Positions 27,358-37,424 are shown, counted from the stretch's first letter. The stretch: DNA of 64,000 bases from SOIL31 sp964636815 (GCA_964636815.1 CAZWTF010000002.1:62001-126000), one strand, 5' to 3'. Numbers and translations: made by a program. Notes: a model not told the origin generated them from the letters alone.

Positions 27358-29784
27358 TTACGCTTTTAAAAACGGATTTGGGTCATCCTGGATGATGGAT
27401 TTAAGATCATTGGGTTGATTATTGCTGTTGTCAGCAACAAAACCATCAAGAGTGTGGGTTAAGAGTGTATCGTTTCCCTGAGGGTTTTCTTTTTTCTTCT
27501 TTTTTGGCTCTGTTTTTTGAGCTATAGCATTTTGTGGTAAGGTTTCATCTTTTGCTACAAATGCATCTATTGCTTGTTCTGCGTTTGTTTCCCCGGTAAA
27601 GAACCAGCGAGTAATAGGATCTTTAAGAGAATCAAAGAGATTTCCACGTGATTCTTGTTTTGCAAGACTAATGTAGTCTTGCGTATATTCATTCGCTCCT
27701 GCTCGTAGGCGTGGCTCAATGATGGTTGGGGAAATGAATACGGTAAGATTATTTTTGATGGTTTCATTTTGTTTACCTTTAAAGAACCATCCAAGTATTG
27801 GAATTTTTCCTAATAAAGGTGTTTCTCTAATCGCTGTAGCATTTGTTGTTCTGATCAGGCCTCCAAGAGCAAAAACACCACCATTTTTGATATATGCATT
27901 GGTTTCAACTTTTCGAATGGTCATTGTATTGTTACTTGTACCAACCGCAGTAGAAACATATTCGTTAATTGTAACAAGTACTTGCAGATTAACAGTGTTT
28001 GCGCTACTAATACGTGGAGTTATTTTTACGGTAAGATTAGCAGATATTGGCTTATAATTAATGGTTGTCGCACCACCATAATTAACACTGTTAATATCTT
28101 TTACTTTATCCACAAGCCAGCGTGTTTGACCAATAGAGACAACAGCTTCTTTATTATTTCTTGCCATAATATGAGGGTGAGATAATATTTTTGAACTAGT
28201 GAATTTTTGTAGGAGTTGCCAAATGCTCCAGGTTCTGCCGTCATTATCATTTAATGAAAGCATTGTTGTTCCTGATAGTGCAAAATCAGCAATATTTTTG
28301 GTTGCCTCAGTGGAAGGATTAGCAAGATTTCCATCATCTCTATAAGCATTTTTTAAAAGATTTGAATCAATGGAAGTTGTTGGTGTTGCAGGTAATTCAG
28401 TTGGTATTGGTTGACCTAAAATAGCTGACTGAAATTCCATAGAATCAGGAAATGGAATTTTTTCAGGGATACGAGACATGCTGGCGAGTAACCGTGAATC
28501 ATCAACGGTTAAATCTGCTACTAATACTTCAATCAGAACTTGTCTTTGTGGAGTATCAAGCTCTTCAATCAATTTTTTGATTTGCTTCCAGTCATCATTG
28601 CGGGCAGCGATAATAAGATTGTTACCACCATAGTAGGTAAATCGTTCTTGTCCTGTGCTGTTTGCATTGTCCGCGCCTTTGTTGATTGGGTAATCAGGAT
28701 GGATAATAACTTTATCAAAGAAACGTTCAACGCCCCCACTTTTTGCTTCTCCCGCTGATGCTTGGCTTGGTCCGCCATTACCGCCGCCTTGTACAATTTT
28801 TTCCAATACGGGAGCGAGTGCCTGTGCATCAAGATATTGTAAGTGATACACATGCAGAATTGATTTTCCTGAATCAGGAGCAACGTCTATATATTTTTTA
28901 ATAAAATCTTTTAAACGTTCTACTGTTTGAGGTCGCCCAAGAATAATAAGTTTGTTTAAGCGGGTTTCAGGAATGATTTTGGTGAATCCTGAAAAATAAG
29001 GAACTTCTTTTGTTTTTTTTGTATCAAGACGATACGGATTATTATTGTCTTGTTTAATGAGTTGTTCATTAATAAGTTGTGCAACAATACTCGCAGAAGT
29101 ATGACGAAGGGGAATAATATCAATTTTTTCTTGAAAATCAACTTGATCAAGTTCAAGAACAATTTTCATAACAGCGCGAATATCATTTGCTTTTGCAACA
29201 ATTAACAAGCCGTTAGTGGTTGAATCACCTTTATACAAAGCATTATCTGGTAAAATATCTTTTAATATCCCATTCAGTTCATTTTCTGGTTGATCAGAAA
29301 TTTTTATGTTTGCTAAATAATAGAGATAACGGATTGGTTGATCACCGTTTGGTAGATCATCAGGATGAACACCAATATATGTTGGCATTGGTTCACGTGA
29401 TATTTCTTTTCCTGAACGCACAATGCGAATAGTATCCCCTTGTGGGACAATAGAAAATCCAGCAGCATCTAACAATGTTGTAAGATTGTTCCATGCTTGT
29501 GAAAGGGTTATTTTTTTATCTATATGAAGTGTTACTTTTACGGTGAGGATATCACCTGGAGGGAATATAACATTAAGGTTTTTTAATGCTGCCAACTTAT
29601 TGATGATGGTGATAATATCTTCATTTTCATAATTAAAATTGAAATCAGCTATTTCTTCAGCTGGCCCGGGCGCAGCAACAGTTTCAACGTCAAATTCTTC
29701 ACATTGGAGAGTTGATGCAGTGCATAAGATGAAGACAAGCGAAAGAAAAATGTGTTGTGATTTTAATTTTTTTATTATTTTCAT
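27358..29784 (-). CDS. Secretin-family outer-membrane channel (second copy)
   Basis: A GspD/PilQ-type secretin. A signal peptide (residues 1-28) is followed by an N0/STN-like domain (about 48-125), several N1-type ring domains (about 145-420, ILHVYHLQYLDAQALAPVLE), and the secretin barrel. The barrel has VLIEVLVADLTVDD, ILSHPHIMARNNKEAVV, and the hallmark TPLLGKIPILGWFFKGK ending in LTVFISPTII. A charged C-terminal tail of about 130 residues follows. It is the last gene of the operon. A second, only distantly similar secretin is encoded four genes earlier in the same unit, which is unusual. Confidence 0.9.
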   Translation of the reverse strand: MKIIKKLKSQHIFLSLVFILCTASTLQCEEFDVETVAAPGPAEEIADFNFNYENEDIITIINKLAALKNLNVIFPPGDILTVKVTLHIDKKITLSQAWNNLTTLLDAAGFSIVPQGDTIRIVRSGKEISREPMPTYIGVHPDDLPNGDQPIRYLYYLANIKISDQPENELNGILKDILPDNALYKGDSTTNGLLIVAKANDIRAVMKIVLELDQVDFQEKIDIIPLRHTSASIVAQLINEQLIKQDNNNPYRLDTKKTKEVPYFSGFTKIIPETRLNKLIILGRPQTVERLKDFIKKYIDVAPDSGKSILHVYHLQYLDAQALAPVLEKIVQGGGNGGPSQASAGEAKSGGVERFFDKVIIHPDYPINKGADNANSTGQERFTYYGGNNLIIAARNDDWKQIKKLIEELDTPQRQVLIEVLVADLTVDDSRLLASMSRIPEKIPFPDSMEFQSAILGQPIPTELPATPTTSIDSNLLKNAYRDDGNLANPSTEATKNIADFALSGTTMLSLNDNDGRTWSIWQLLQKFTSSKILSHPHIMARNNKEAVVSIGQTRWLVDKVKDINSVNYGGATTINYKPISANLTVKITPRISSANTVNLQVLVTINEYVSTAVGTSNNTMTIRKVETNAYIKNGGVFALGGLIRTTNATAIRETPLLGKIPILGWFFKGKQNETIKNNLTVFISPTIIEPRLRAGANEYTQDYISLAKQESRGNLFDSLKDPITRWFFTGETNAEQAIDAFVAKDETLPQNAIAQKTEPKKKKKENPQGNDTLLTHTLDGFVADNSNNQPNDLKSIIQDDPNPFLKA

Positions 29785-29796
29785 GTACCCTGTCCC

Positions 29797-30360
29797 CTAG
29801 GTGATAGAGCTTTCTATTTTTGGTAATAATGTAGAAATAGTAAGGCTTACTTCAATTGTTCTTGGCTTCTTTTTTGATTGCGTGATTTCAAGTTTATTAG
29901 TTGCTACACGAGAGTTTTGTTCAATTTCTTGTAACAGTTCCGTCAGCTCTCTCATAGACATATCTTCAAATTTTGCACTCAATTCACTTTTTCGATAATC
30001 TTCTTCAAGATCTGCTGTTGATGTTTCTTCTGCGACTTCTTTATCTTTAAGATTTAGTTTAATCAAAAGATTTTTAAAGTATCCACCAATTTTAAAATCC
30101 ATATCTTTTGCAAGTGTTTCTTCTACCATGGATCGTTGCTGTTGTACTAATGAAGCTTTTTCTAAAATATCTAAAACTTCTTCGCGCGAGCTGTTTATAT
30201 TTTTTATTTTTCGTTGCAACGTACCAACAGATCGGTAGTAATAAAAAATAATAAGAATACAAAGAACCACACATCCAGACGCGTATCCAATCATATAATA
30301 AGAGAATGTTTTTGAGTCTATTTTATTAATAAAAGTTTTTACTGGTTCAAGAAAAGTCAT
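29797..30360 (-). CDS. GspM/PilO-like inner-membrane protein
   Basis: A 187-residue protein with one membrane helix (about residues 22-43) and a cytosolic N-terminus. A long coiled coil follows (LQRKIKNINSSREEVLDILEK), then an acidic linker and a small C-terminal domain. This topology and position fit the GspM/PilO partner of the GspL/PilM-like protein encoded just upstream. Its start overlaps that gene by 4 bases (ATGA), indicating translational coupling. The assignment rests on context and topology, because primary sequence in this family is weakly conserved. Confidence 0.6.
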   Translation of the reverse strand: MTFLEPVKTFINKIDSKTFSYYMIGYASGCVVLCILIIFYYYRSVGTLQRKIKNINSSREEVLDILEKASLVQQQRSMVEETLAKDMDFKIGGYFKNLLIKLNLKDKEVAEETSTADLEEDYRKSELSAKFEDMSMRELTELLQEIEQNSRVATNKLEITQSKKKPRTIEVSLTISTLLPKIESSIT

Positions 30361-31991
30361 GATACCTCCTCACTGTTTTTTGCTAACGGTATCTTTAATG
30401 TAAATTGTGGAGTTTCAGGTGATTCAAAAGGCTTAAACATTTTTGATTGTGATAATTCACGTCCAAGAATTTTAAGAGCGTCATGATCTCTCACTTCAGC
30501 TGTGATTGTTAATGTGTCTTCATCAATAATTAGTTGTTCAATTTTAAAATCAATGCTTTTTTTATCAATTTTTTCAACAAGCTCACGCAAATATTGTAAG
30601 AAAGATGCGCGGGATTGATGTGAAAAAGCAAACCATCTTTTTTTCTGCTCTTCAACTTCTAGTTCTGCTTCATCAATAGCGTCGCCCAAATTGGTTTCAT
30701 CTTCTAAATTTTTAAAGGTAGAAGTGAGCGCTGATAACGCTTCTTGCTCAGAAGATCTTATTTCTGTTTTGAGTTTGCTTGTTTGTACAAAATAATGAGT
30801 GATAAGTGTTGTAAATAGTCCTACGGTAAGAACAGCAAGAACAATGAACTGTTTAAGGAGTAAAGAATTATCAGATAATGTAAACTCTTTTTGTGCAAGA
30901 TTATAATCAACAGTTGCTGCAAGAGGTAGTGATGCACTGACACTAATAACATTAATAGGATTTATATTGTTAATGTTTTTGATCGTGAGTGTTGCATTTT
31001 GATTAATATATTCGGGATTAAATAGTTCACAAGGAATTCCACTTTTTTGTCCAATAAATGGAATGAGGCCTTTAATGAGTGAACCTTTACCAAGAAAAAT
31101 AATTTTTGTTATTGGTTGTTGATTTAAAAACTGTCTGGAAAAAGCATTCAATGTAAAATTTATAGAGTTCCACCAATCGGTAACAGTTTTTTCTGTAGCT
31201 GATGAATATTCAGCAGCATCATTTGCCTCAAGGCCAAATCGTAGAAGATGATCAATGACTTCTTGAGGGTTTTTATTGAGATCTTGAGCAATCTGTTTTG
31301 TTAAAGCAATGATACCTTTTGGTAATGTACGCATTGTTTTTAACTGCCCATTGACAATAAGGATAATGTTTGTTGTATAGGAAGTTATATACAGAAGAAT
31401 TGTACCGCCTGTTAACTGTTTGTAAGCATCCATTTGTTGATATAGGCCATAGAGTGCAACAATATCAACCGTGATAACATCTGGCTTAAGATTAACAGCT
31501 TCAAACATTTGCAGATGTTCTGTGATTTGCTGTTTTTGAACAGCTGTAATCATAATTTCTGAACTTTTTTCTTCAGGAATTTCTCTCGTGATAACAAAAT
31601 CAACTACCGCATCACGCAATGAAAATGGCAGTAAGGGTTCTATTTCAAATCCTACGACCATGCTGATTTTTTCACGAGAAGTAAAGGGTAATTTTAGTTC
31701 TTTAAACACTGCAACAGAACTTGGTAGTATGGTATGGATTTCATCATACTTACCAATTTTAGAAAAAATTGCTTGCAGAGCAGGGGATGTTTTTTCAAGA
31801 TTTTCTTCTGATACCTCTTCTGGTATTTTTTCTTCAATAACAAGCTCTATAGTACTTGTGGTTCCATTGATACGCGTTTTTGTTGCAATGATGCTTGTTT
31901 TGTTAATCTCAATACCAACAACTGTTTTTGGAAAGAGATAATAAGAATTTATTTTTTCTGGTAAAAAAATGTCTTTAATAAGTTGGCTCAT
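30357..31991 (-). CDS. GspL / PilM-PilN-like assembly protein
   Basis: The N-terminal half is an actin-like ATPase fold of the PilM/GspL type (VVGIEINKTSIIATK at the start, LPSSVAVFKELKLPF, and a later IIFLGKGSLIKGLIPFIG). It is followed by a membrane helix (about residues 383-405), a coiled coil and a small ferredoxin-like domain, as in GspL or a PilM-PilN fusion. It would link the cytoplasmic motor to periplasmic components. It overlaps its neighbours by 4 bases at both ends. Gene order secretin-GspL-GspM supports a type II secretion or type IV pilus system. No motor ATPase (GspE) or pilin gene is in the window. Confidence 0.8.
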   Translation of the reverse strand: MSQLIKDIFLPEKINSYYLFPKTVVGIEINKTSIIATKTRINGTTSTIELVIEEKIPEEVSEENLEKTSPALQAIFSKIGKYDEIHTILPSSVAVFKELKLPFTSREKISMVVGFEIEPLLPFSLRDAVVDFVITREIPEEKSSEIMITAVQKQQITEHLQMFEAVNLKPDVITVDIVALYGLYQQMDAYKQLTGGTILLYITSYTTNIILIVNGQLKTMRTLPKGIIALTKQIAQDLNKNPQEVIDHLLRFGLEANDAAEYSSATEKTVTDWWNSINFTLNAFSRQFLNQQPITKIIFLGKGSLIKGLIPFIGQKSGIPCELFNPEYINQNATLTIKNINNINPINVISVSASLPLAATVDYNLAQKEFTLSDNSLLLKQFIVLAVLTVGLFTTLITHYFVQTSKLKTEIRSSEQEALSALTSTFKNLEDETNLGDAIDEAELEVEEQKKRWFAFSHQSRASFLQYLRELVEKIDKKSIDFKIEQLIIDEDTLTITAEVRDHDALKILGRELSQSKMFKPFESPETPQFTLKIPLAKNSEEVS

Positions 31992-34570
31992 GCGACAACC
32001 TCCTTGTCATTCAAAAAGTCTGTGAGAGCCAGTTGCGTACGCTTTTTATTATGCATTGTTTTTATAAGTTTGTTATGCGTTTCCTCTTTGGAGTTTGCAG
32101 AACTTACTTGGGCTAATTGCGCGGGCTTGTCCGCCGTAGCTTCAGCAGATGAGGGTTTTGTAGGAGATATCTGCTCTGTTTCTTGTAATTTTTGATGGCG
32201 CTCAAAAATAAGTCCTTCAACAGATCCTTGCGCTCGTAATGCTTTATCATCAAAGAACATATGATCAATAGGATCTTTTTCGCTTGTCACGTAATTCATA
32301 GCATTGATTGTGTTTTGATAATCTCCGATGTAATCGCGATTATATGATTGCATCTCATCATCTTGTTGAGACTCTATAATACGTGTGGAAATAAGTATCA
32401 GAAGACTTTGTTTAATAACTGTTTTCTTTTTATTTTTAAAGAGCCAACCAAGAATAGGTATGTCGCCTAATATTGGTACTTTTGTTTCAACATTTTGCAC
32501 ATTGTTTCTGATTAAACCACCAAGAGCAAGTACTTCTTTATTAGCAACAATAGCACTGGTTACAATTTCTCTGGTGTTTTGAGTCGCATCTGTTTGATCA
32601 ACAGGATTAGTGAATTCGTTAATGGTAATTTTTACAGAAAGTCCAATCATTCCATCAGAGTTAATTTGTGGGGTAATTGTTACTTCAAGTTTTGCATCAT
32701 CAGCATCAAATGCATTTTGGTTGTCAAAACCAACAACTTTTTGAGTTATAATACGGCGTTCTTCACCAATTGCGACCGTTGATTTAGCATTGTTAGTTGC
32801 AAGAATGAATGGATTAGAAATTACTTCAGCATCGGTAACAGTTTGTAGTGCTTGGAAAATACCCCATACACCAAGCGCATCTTGACCAAGTGTTAAGAGA
32901 GATGTTCCAGAAACAGCTCCTGTAACAAGATTAACAAGATTGCCAAGTAATCTATTGGCGCCGGATGTAGGATCAGGATTGGTAACAATTAATGAATCGG
33001 TGTATAACCCTGATGTTTGAAATTTAATATTATTACCTAATAAACCGTTTGGCCCTGGTTGTTTGCTGCGTATCTGTGCACCAAGGTTTTTTGTATCATT
33101 CAAATCAACGCTGGCGATAAGCACTTCAATAGCTGCTTGTGGTTGACGCGCATCAAGCTGCGCAATAACTTTTTCTGCTTTTATGTAATCTTCGTAATGT
33201 CCTTTGATAATCAGTTTATTTGTTTCTTTTTCAGGGATAAATGCCATTGGTCTCATATACTGATCTTCACCACGTACACCACCGAATTTTCCTGCTTCTG
33301 TATCTTGGCCAAATGCAGTGACCTTGGTCATAATGTCAGCAATAGTTTCTGCATCTGCATATTTCAGTTGATACGTGTAGAGAGGAGAGTATGCTTGATC
33401 AAGTTCAACATCAATATACTTCATAATAAATTGTTCAATTTTTTTAATTGAGTTGTTTGGTCCAAGTAAAATAAGCGTATTCGTGCGCGGATCAGCAATC
33501 ATACGAGTGTTTTCTGGAAAAAAGAGAGATGTAGGTTGTTTTTTGGTAAAGAATCGTGATTGTGGTTCTTCTTTTGGTAGTAATTCTTTATACAGTTCTT
33601 GTACAGCTTTTGCATCAGCATTACGCAATTTAAGAACGGACATTGATTCTGGAGTGCTGACCTTATCAAGCTCTTTAATAATAGCCATGAGCATTTTGAT
33701 ATTGTAAGACTTATCGGTTAGTATAAAACCCTTGTGTTCTTTAAGTTCAATAAGTCCTTGTGAGCTGCTGCTTCTGAGTGGGTTTACAATTCCCATGATA
33801 GTGTCTGTTGAAGCATTTTCTAAGAAATAAACATAGCGAATAAGTTCATCAGTATCAGGAAGTATTGCAGGATCAACGCCAATAAATGTTGGGAGTGCTG
33901 CCTTGCGAGCAGATTCTATAGTGGTGATACGAAAGACTTTTTGATCTGCTTGTGGTGTAACAGCAAAACCAGCTAGATCAAGAAACGTAACAAAAAGATT
34001 CCACGTTTCTTTTTTTGAAAGAGGCTGGTTTGTTTTGAATGATATTTTATTATTTTTTATTGCTTTTTTACCTTGTGGTAGTGGAGCAATTGCATCATCG
34101 GTGATTAATGTAATTTCGAATATGTCTTCAATCTGTTTGGCGAAATTTTCAAGCCCAGCGTTTTCAAAATTAAGTTCTATACTATCTTCTTCATCTTCAT
34201 CATGTATAGGAGCTGGAGGTATTTCTATTGGTTGATTTGCCAAGTTTGGTGCAGCAGGTTTTTGTGGTTCAACAAATGGGTCAGTGTATTGATACGTATT
34301 TTTTGGTGTAGCAGGTGCTTGTATGCGTTCTTGTAATTGTGGCAGACCAATAGTTGATGGTGCTGTTGTTGCCTGCATCAATTGCGTTGTACCGTTTTGT
34401 TGTTCTTGTTGATATGCATCAACATTCATATGCGTATTTATAGTTTTACTCACAGCATGTTTATCTGCTGACTTTTTTTTATTACGATAACGTTTTCTGC
34501 TACCTGTTTGCGTGACACTTGCAACAGCAAGTATCAAAAGAAAACAGAGATGGATGTTGCGTTTATTCAT
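31988..34570 (-). CDS. Secretin-family outer-membrane channel (GspD-like, first copy)
   Basis: A signal peptide (residues 1-22) is followed by a Lys/Gln-rich linker, an N0-like domain (about 125-205), and N1-N3 rings (about 230-470, LKLRNADAKAVQELYK and YQLKYADAETIADIMTK). The secretin barrel has AIEVLIASVDLND, VISNPFILATNNAKS, and the hallmark VPILGDIPILGWLFKNK ending in LLILISTRII. The 150-residue tail contains a GC-rich insert reading SSAEATADKPA, like a repeat peptide seen in proteins of other uncultured bacteria. The gene lies between gspC-like and gspL-like genes, the standard position of gspD. Confidence 0.92.
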   Translation of the reverse strand: MNKRNIHLCFLLILAVASVTQTGSRKRYRNKKKSADKHAVSKTINTHMNVDAYQQEQQNGTTQLMQATTAPSTIGLPQLQERIQAPATPKNTYQYTDPFVEPQKPAAPNLANQPIEIPPAPIHDEDEEDSIELNFENAGLENFAKQIEDIFEITLITDDAIAPLPQGKKAIKNNKISFKTNQPLSKKETWNLFVTFLDLAGFAVTPQADQKVFRITTIESARKAALPTFIGVDPAILPDTDELIRYVYFLENASTDTIMGIVNPLRSSSSQGLIELKEHKGFILTDKSYNIKMLMAIIKELDKVSTPESMSVLKLRNADAKAVQELYKELLPKEEPQSRFFTKKQPTSLFFPENTRMIADPRTNTLILLGPNNSIKKIEQFIMKYIDVELDQAYSPLYTYQLKYADAETIADIMTKVTAFGQDTEAGKFGGVRGEDQYMRPMAFIPEKETNKLIIKGHYEDYIKAEKVIAQLDARQPQAAIEVLIASVDLNDTKNLGAQIRSKQPGPNGLLGNNIKFQTSGLYTDSLIVTNPDPTSGANRLLGNLVNLVTGAVSGTSLLTLGQDALGVWGIFQALQTVTDAEVISNPFILATNNAKSTVAIGEERRIITQKVVGFDNQNAFDADDAKLEVTITPQINSDGMIGLSVKITINEFTNPVDQTDATQNTREIVTSAIVANKEVLALGGLIRNNVQNVETKVPILGDIPILGWLFKNKKKTVIKQSLLILISTRIIESQQDDEMQSYNRDYIGDYQNTINAMNYVTSEKDPIDHMFFDDKALRAQGSVEGLIFERHQKLQETEQISPTKPSSAEATADKPAQLAQVSSANSKEETHNKLIKTMHNKKRTQLALTDFLNDKEVVA
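32125..32158. repeat. GC-rich repeat-like insert inside the secretin tail
   Basis: About 34 bases containing GTCCGCCGTAGC stand out as GC-rich in AT-rich surroundings. In frame on the minus strand they encode SSAEATADKPA. The peptide resembles the 'ATADK' translations of dispersed palindromic repeats that I recall from candidate-phylum genomes. Only one copy was noticed in this window. Confidence 0.4.
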
Positions 34571-34584
34571 ATTTTTTACTCAAT

Positions 34585-35688
34585 TCAACTGCTACTATGC
34601 ATTAAAGATCGACCTTTATGAATCATTCTTTGATGATCGTCTCTTTTTATTTTATCTATGGTAGGAGCAAATGCATAATGTTGTTGTTTAATAGTTTCAT
34701 TTTTTTTGTGAGGGAAAAATGCTGCCTGTTCTTCAGATTTTGTAGAGCGAATTGGCGTTTCTTCAGGAGCGGTGAAATCTTCTAATTTATAGATAATTTC
34801 CATGTTTTTATTTTTGCGGATGAGATTGATAGTTACCGTATTGCCTGGTTTTAATGATGTTACATTTTTATAGATTGCAAGGCGTTCTTCTGTGGTTTGC
34901 GCAGGAATATTATTGATAGATGTTATGATATCACCATTTTGTAATCCAATAAGGTTGCCAAATGGTGATTTGGTTAGATTCCCGATACGCAATCCAAGAC
35001 TTTTACCTTGTTGATATGCAGTTGTTGCACTTAGAAGATCAATACACTCTGTTAAGTTTTTAACGTGTTCAACAAATGCCTTTGGATTGATAAGATAATT
35101 ATTCATTCCTATTTTTTTAACAACTGTATCCCATTCATGCGACAGTGAATATGTTGGGTCAATCTTGGTGTCTTGTTCGCGTAAATAGAGAACTTCTTGT
35201 TGGCCATTGAGACGTAAGAAAATAATTTTATTTTTAAAGATACGTATCAATTGTGCGTCTTGAATGAGATCACCAACTTTGTATGTTCCTTCTTGCATTG
35301 TTTTATTGTCTTGAATCATCGCTCTGTTTTTTGAATCATTAGAACCTACAACAATAATCCCTTTAAGAGTAACTTGAAGAGGATCAAGAAATTCCGGTTC
35401 AATGATTGCAGGGATAACTATTTTTTGTTGAGACGGAGGTTCTGGGAATGGAATAGTTGATTCAAGAGGTTTTATACGAGGTAGTTCTTTGCTGTATGTA
35501 CCAAAAAGATCATCTTCATAAATTTTTTTGATATTAATAGCAACTTTTGATTCTTTTCTTGGTAAAACTTGTGAAGGTTCAATATCTTCTCGATGAGGAA
35601 CTTTTACGCTTGAGATAAAAATAAATGCAAAGGCAGCAAGGACCAGAGAAAGCAGTCCAAGATTTATAATCCAAAATGGATGTTTCAT
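34585..35688 (-). CDS. GspC-like protein with PDZ domain
   Basis: A single N-terminal membrane helix (about residues 7-27) is followed by a Pro-rich linker. A homology-region domain comes next (about 100-175: LKGIIVVGSNDSKNRAMIQD, YKVGDLIQDAQLIRIFKNKIIFL), then a PDZ domain (about 225-310: GNLIGLQNGDIITSINNIPAQ, GNTVTINLIRKNK). This is the architecture of GspC, the type II secretion component joining the inner-membrane platform to the secretin. It is the first gene of the leftward operon and has a good promoter upstream. The tail (about residues 315-367) is charged and unstructured. Confidence 0.85.
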   Translation of the reverse strand: MKHPFWIINLGLLSLVLAAFAFIFISSVKVPHREDIEPSQVLPRKESKVAINIKKIYEDDLFGTYSKELPRIKPLESTIPFPEPPSQQKIVIPAIIEPEFLDPLQVTLKGIIVVGSNDSKNRAMIQDNKTMQEGTYKVGDLIQDAQLIRIFKNKIIFLRLNGQQEVLYLREQDTKIDPTYSLSHEWDTVVKKIGMNNYLINPKAFVEHVKNLTECIDLLSATTAYQQGKSLGLRIGNLTKSPFGNLIGLQNGDIITSINNIPAQTTEERLAIYKNVTSLKPGNTVTINLIRKNKNMEIIYKLEDFTAPEETPIRSTKSEEQAAFFPHKKNETIKQQHYAFAPTIDKIKRDDHQRMIHKGRSLMHSSS

Positions 35689-35722
35689 TGCGCATTCCTT
35701 GCATTACTTTTTTTATTTTTTC

Positions 35723-35752
35723 ACAATAGCGTTCTTGTCTGGCCCTTGTCAA
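35723..35752 (-). promoter_or_regulatory. Promoter of the secretin/GspC operon
   Basis: On the minus strand, TTGACA (35752-35747), an 18-base spacer and TATTGT (35728-35723) lie about 35 bases before the gspC-like start. AAGGA precedes the ATG. Confidence 0.5.
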
Positions 35753-35822
35753 GTATACCAATAGATCTGTTTTTTAAGAAGATTAAAAAAATATAATCAA
35801 AAAAAACTGAAGAAGGGTAAGT

Positions 35823-36815
35823 TTACGGCGTAGGGATACTGTTTATTATTTTTTTAATAAGCATATCGGCAGTAACGTGATCCGCTTCAGCTTCATATGT
35901 TAAATGTATTCTGTGGCGCAGTGCAGGAAAACATACAGCTTTAACATCATCCGGTGTTACATAGTGCCGCTTAGCTAAAAAGGCATGTGTTTTTGCTGCA
36001 TTGTACAAAGCAAGTGTTGCGCGTGGTGAAACCCCATAATTAATGTACGGTGCAATATCTTGTAGCTTATAATCGGCAGGTTTACGTGTAGCAAACACGA
36101 TTGCAAGAATGTACTGCTTTATTTTTTCATCAACGTAAATAGCTTGCGTAAGTTGCTGTGATTCAAGAATGTCATCTTTTGTTAATACTTGAATAATTGG
36201 GTGTGTGTTCACTGATCGGTTTAAAATTTCAAGCTCTTCAAAAATAGTAGGGTAATCAACATGAATTTTGAATAAAAAGCGATCAAGCTGTGCTTCAGGC
36301 AAACGATACGTGCCTTCTTGTTCGACTGGATTTTGAGTAGCAAACACTAGAAACGGTGCATCAAGTTTATATGTATGAGATCCAATAGTCACTTGTTGTT
36401 CTTGCATTGCTTCCAAAAGCGCTGCTTGAACTTTTGCAGGAGCACGGTTGATTTCATCAGCAAGAATAAGATTTGCAAAAATTGGTCCTTTTTTTGTTTC
36501 AAAATCGTGTGTTTTAGGGTTAAAGATTAAGGTGCCAATTAAATCTGATGGTAATAAATCTGGAGTAAATTGAATCCTATTAAATGAAAGCCCCAGAGCA
36601 GATGCAGCGGCTTTTATCATGGTTGTTTTTGCAACCCCCGGAACACCTTCTAAAAGAATGTGGCCTTTGCAAAGAATAGCGTTAACAATTAAATCAATAA
36701 TATGATTTTGACCAACAATAACTTTACCAATTTCTGTTGGAAGATCTTTAAAGCGGTTACTTTCTAATTTTATTTGGTCAATAATTGTTTGATTTGGAAC
36801 GGAGTTATGTATCAT
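35823..36815 (-). CDS. MoxR-family AAA+ ATPase
   Basis: A MoxR-type chaperone ATPase. Walker A is in EGVPGVAKTT (about residue 56), and Walker B with the following helix reads ILADEINRAPAKVQAALLEAMQE. The sensor ATQNPVEQEGTYRLPEAQLDRF and the C-terminal lid are also present. MoxR proteins usually act with von Willebrand A-domain proteins to mature or insert metalloproteins or envelope complexes. No such partner is adjacent here; the next gene downstream is the secretin operon in the same direction, and dcd is divergent. At 330 residues it is the usual length. Confidence 0.92.
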   Translation of the reverse strand: MIHNSVPNQTIIDQIKLESNRFKDLPTEIGKVIVGQNHIIDLIVNAILCKGHILLEGVPGVAKTTMIKAAASALGLSFNRIQFTPDLLPSDLIGTLIFNPKTHDFETKKGPIFANLILADEINRAPAKVQAALLEAMQEQQVTIGSHTYKLDAPFLVFATQNPVEQEGTYRLPEAQLDRFLFKIHVDYPTIFEELEILNRSVNTHPIIQVLTKDDILESQQLTQAIYVDEKIKQYILAIVFATRKPADYKLQDIAPYINYGVSPRATLALYNAAKTHAFLAKRHYVTPDDVKAVCFPALRHRIHLTYEAEADHVTADMLIKKIINSIPTP

Positions 36816-36902
36816 GGTTTAATCTTTTTTACTTAAAAAATAATCCTGTTAATGTATTGATAACGTTACCACGATCTTTTAATGAGTTCAACAAGGAGAC
36901 TT

Positions 36903-37424
36903 ATGATTCTTTCTGGAAATGAAATTAGACGCCGTTTAGGAAAAGATCTTTCAATAGAACCATTCAATGTATCTCAACTTGGTCCCAACAGTTATAATTT
37001 ACGTTTGCATAACGAGTTGATGATATATGATGAACCTCATCTTGATATGAAAAAAGAGCACCAAGTTAAAACAATTATAATTCCTGAAGAAGGGTTATTA
37101 TTAGAAGCAGGGCAACTCTATTTGGGTAGAACTGTTGAATATACAAAAACTGATACCTTAGTGCCGATGATTGAAGGTCGCTCGTCAATTGGCCGTCTTG
37201 GTCTTTTTATTCACGTTACTGCTGGATTTGGTGATGTTGGTTTTAAGGGATATTGGACGCTGGAGATATTTTGTGTAAGACCGGTGCGTATTTATGCTGG
37301 TGTTGAAATATGCCAGATTTTTTACCACACCATTGAAGGTGATTATGCAACATATTCAAGTAACAAATATCAAAATAATCGTGGCATTCAGCCGAGTATG
37401 TTGTACAAGGATTTTCAAAAATAA
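36903..37424 (+). CDS. dcd: dCTP deaminase
   Basis: Deaminates dCTP to dUTP for thymidylate supply. The trimer motif MIEGRSSIGRLGLFIHVTAGFGDVGFKGYWTLE (abridged here as EGRSSIGRLG and HVTAG) carries the catalytic Arg/Ser and the active-site glutamate in TLE. The start at 36903 follows AAGGAG; an ATG at 36882 lies upstream of that site and is unlikely. It is 173 residues, typical length. Some relatives also have dUTPase activity; which applies here cannot be told by eye. Confidence 0.92.
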   Translation: MILSGNEIRRRLGKDLSIEPFNVSQLGPNSYNLRLHNELMIYDEPHLDMKKEHQVKTIIIPEEGLLLEAGQLYLGRTVEYTKTDTLVPMIEGRSSIGRLGLFIHVTAGFGDVGFKGYWTLEIFCVRPVRIYAGVEICQIFYHTIEGDYATYSSNKYQNNRGIQPSMLYKDFQK

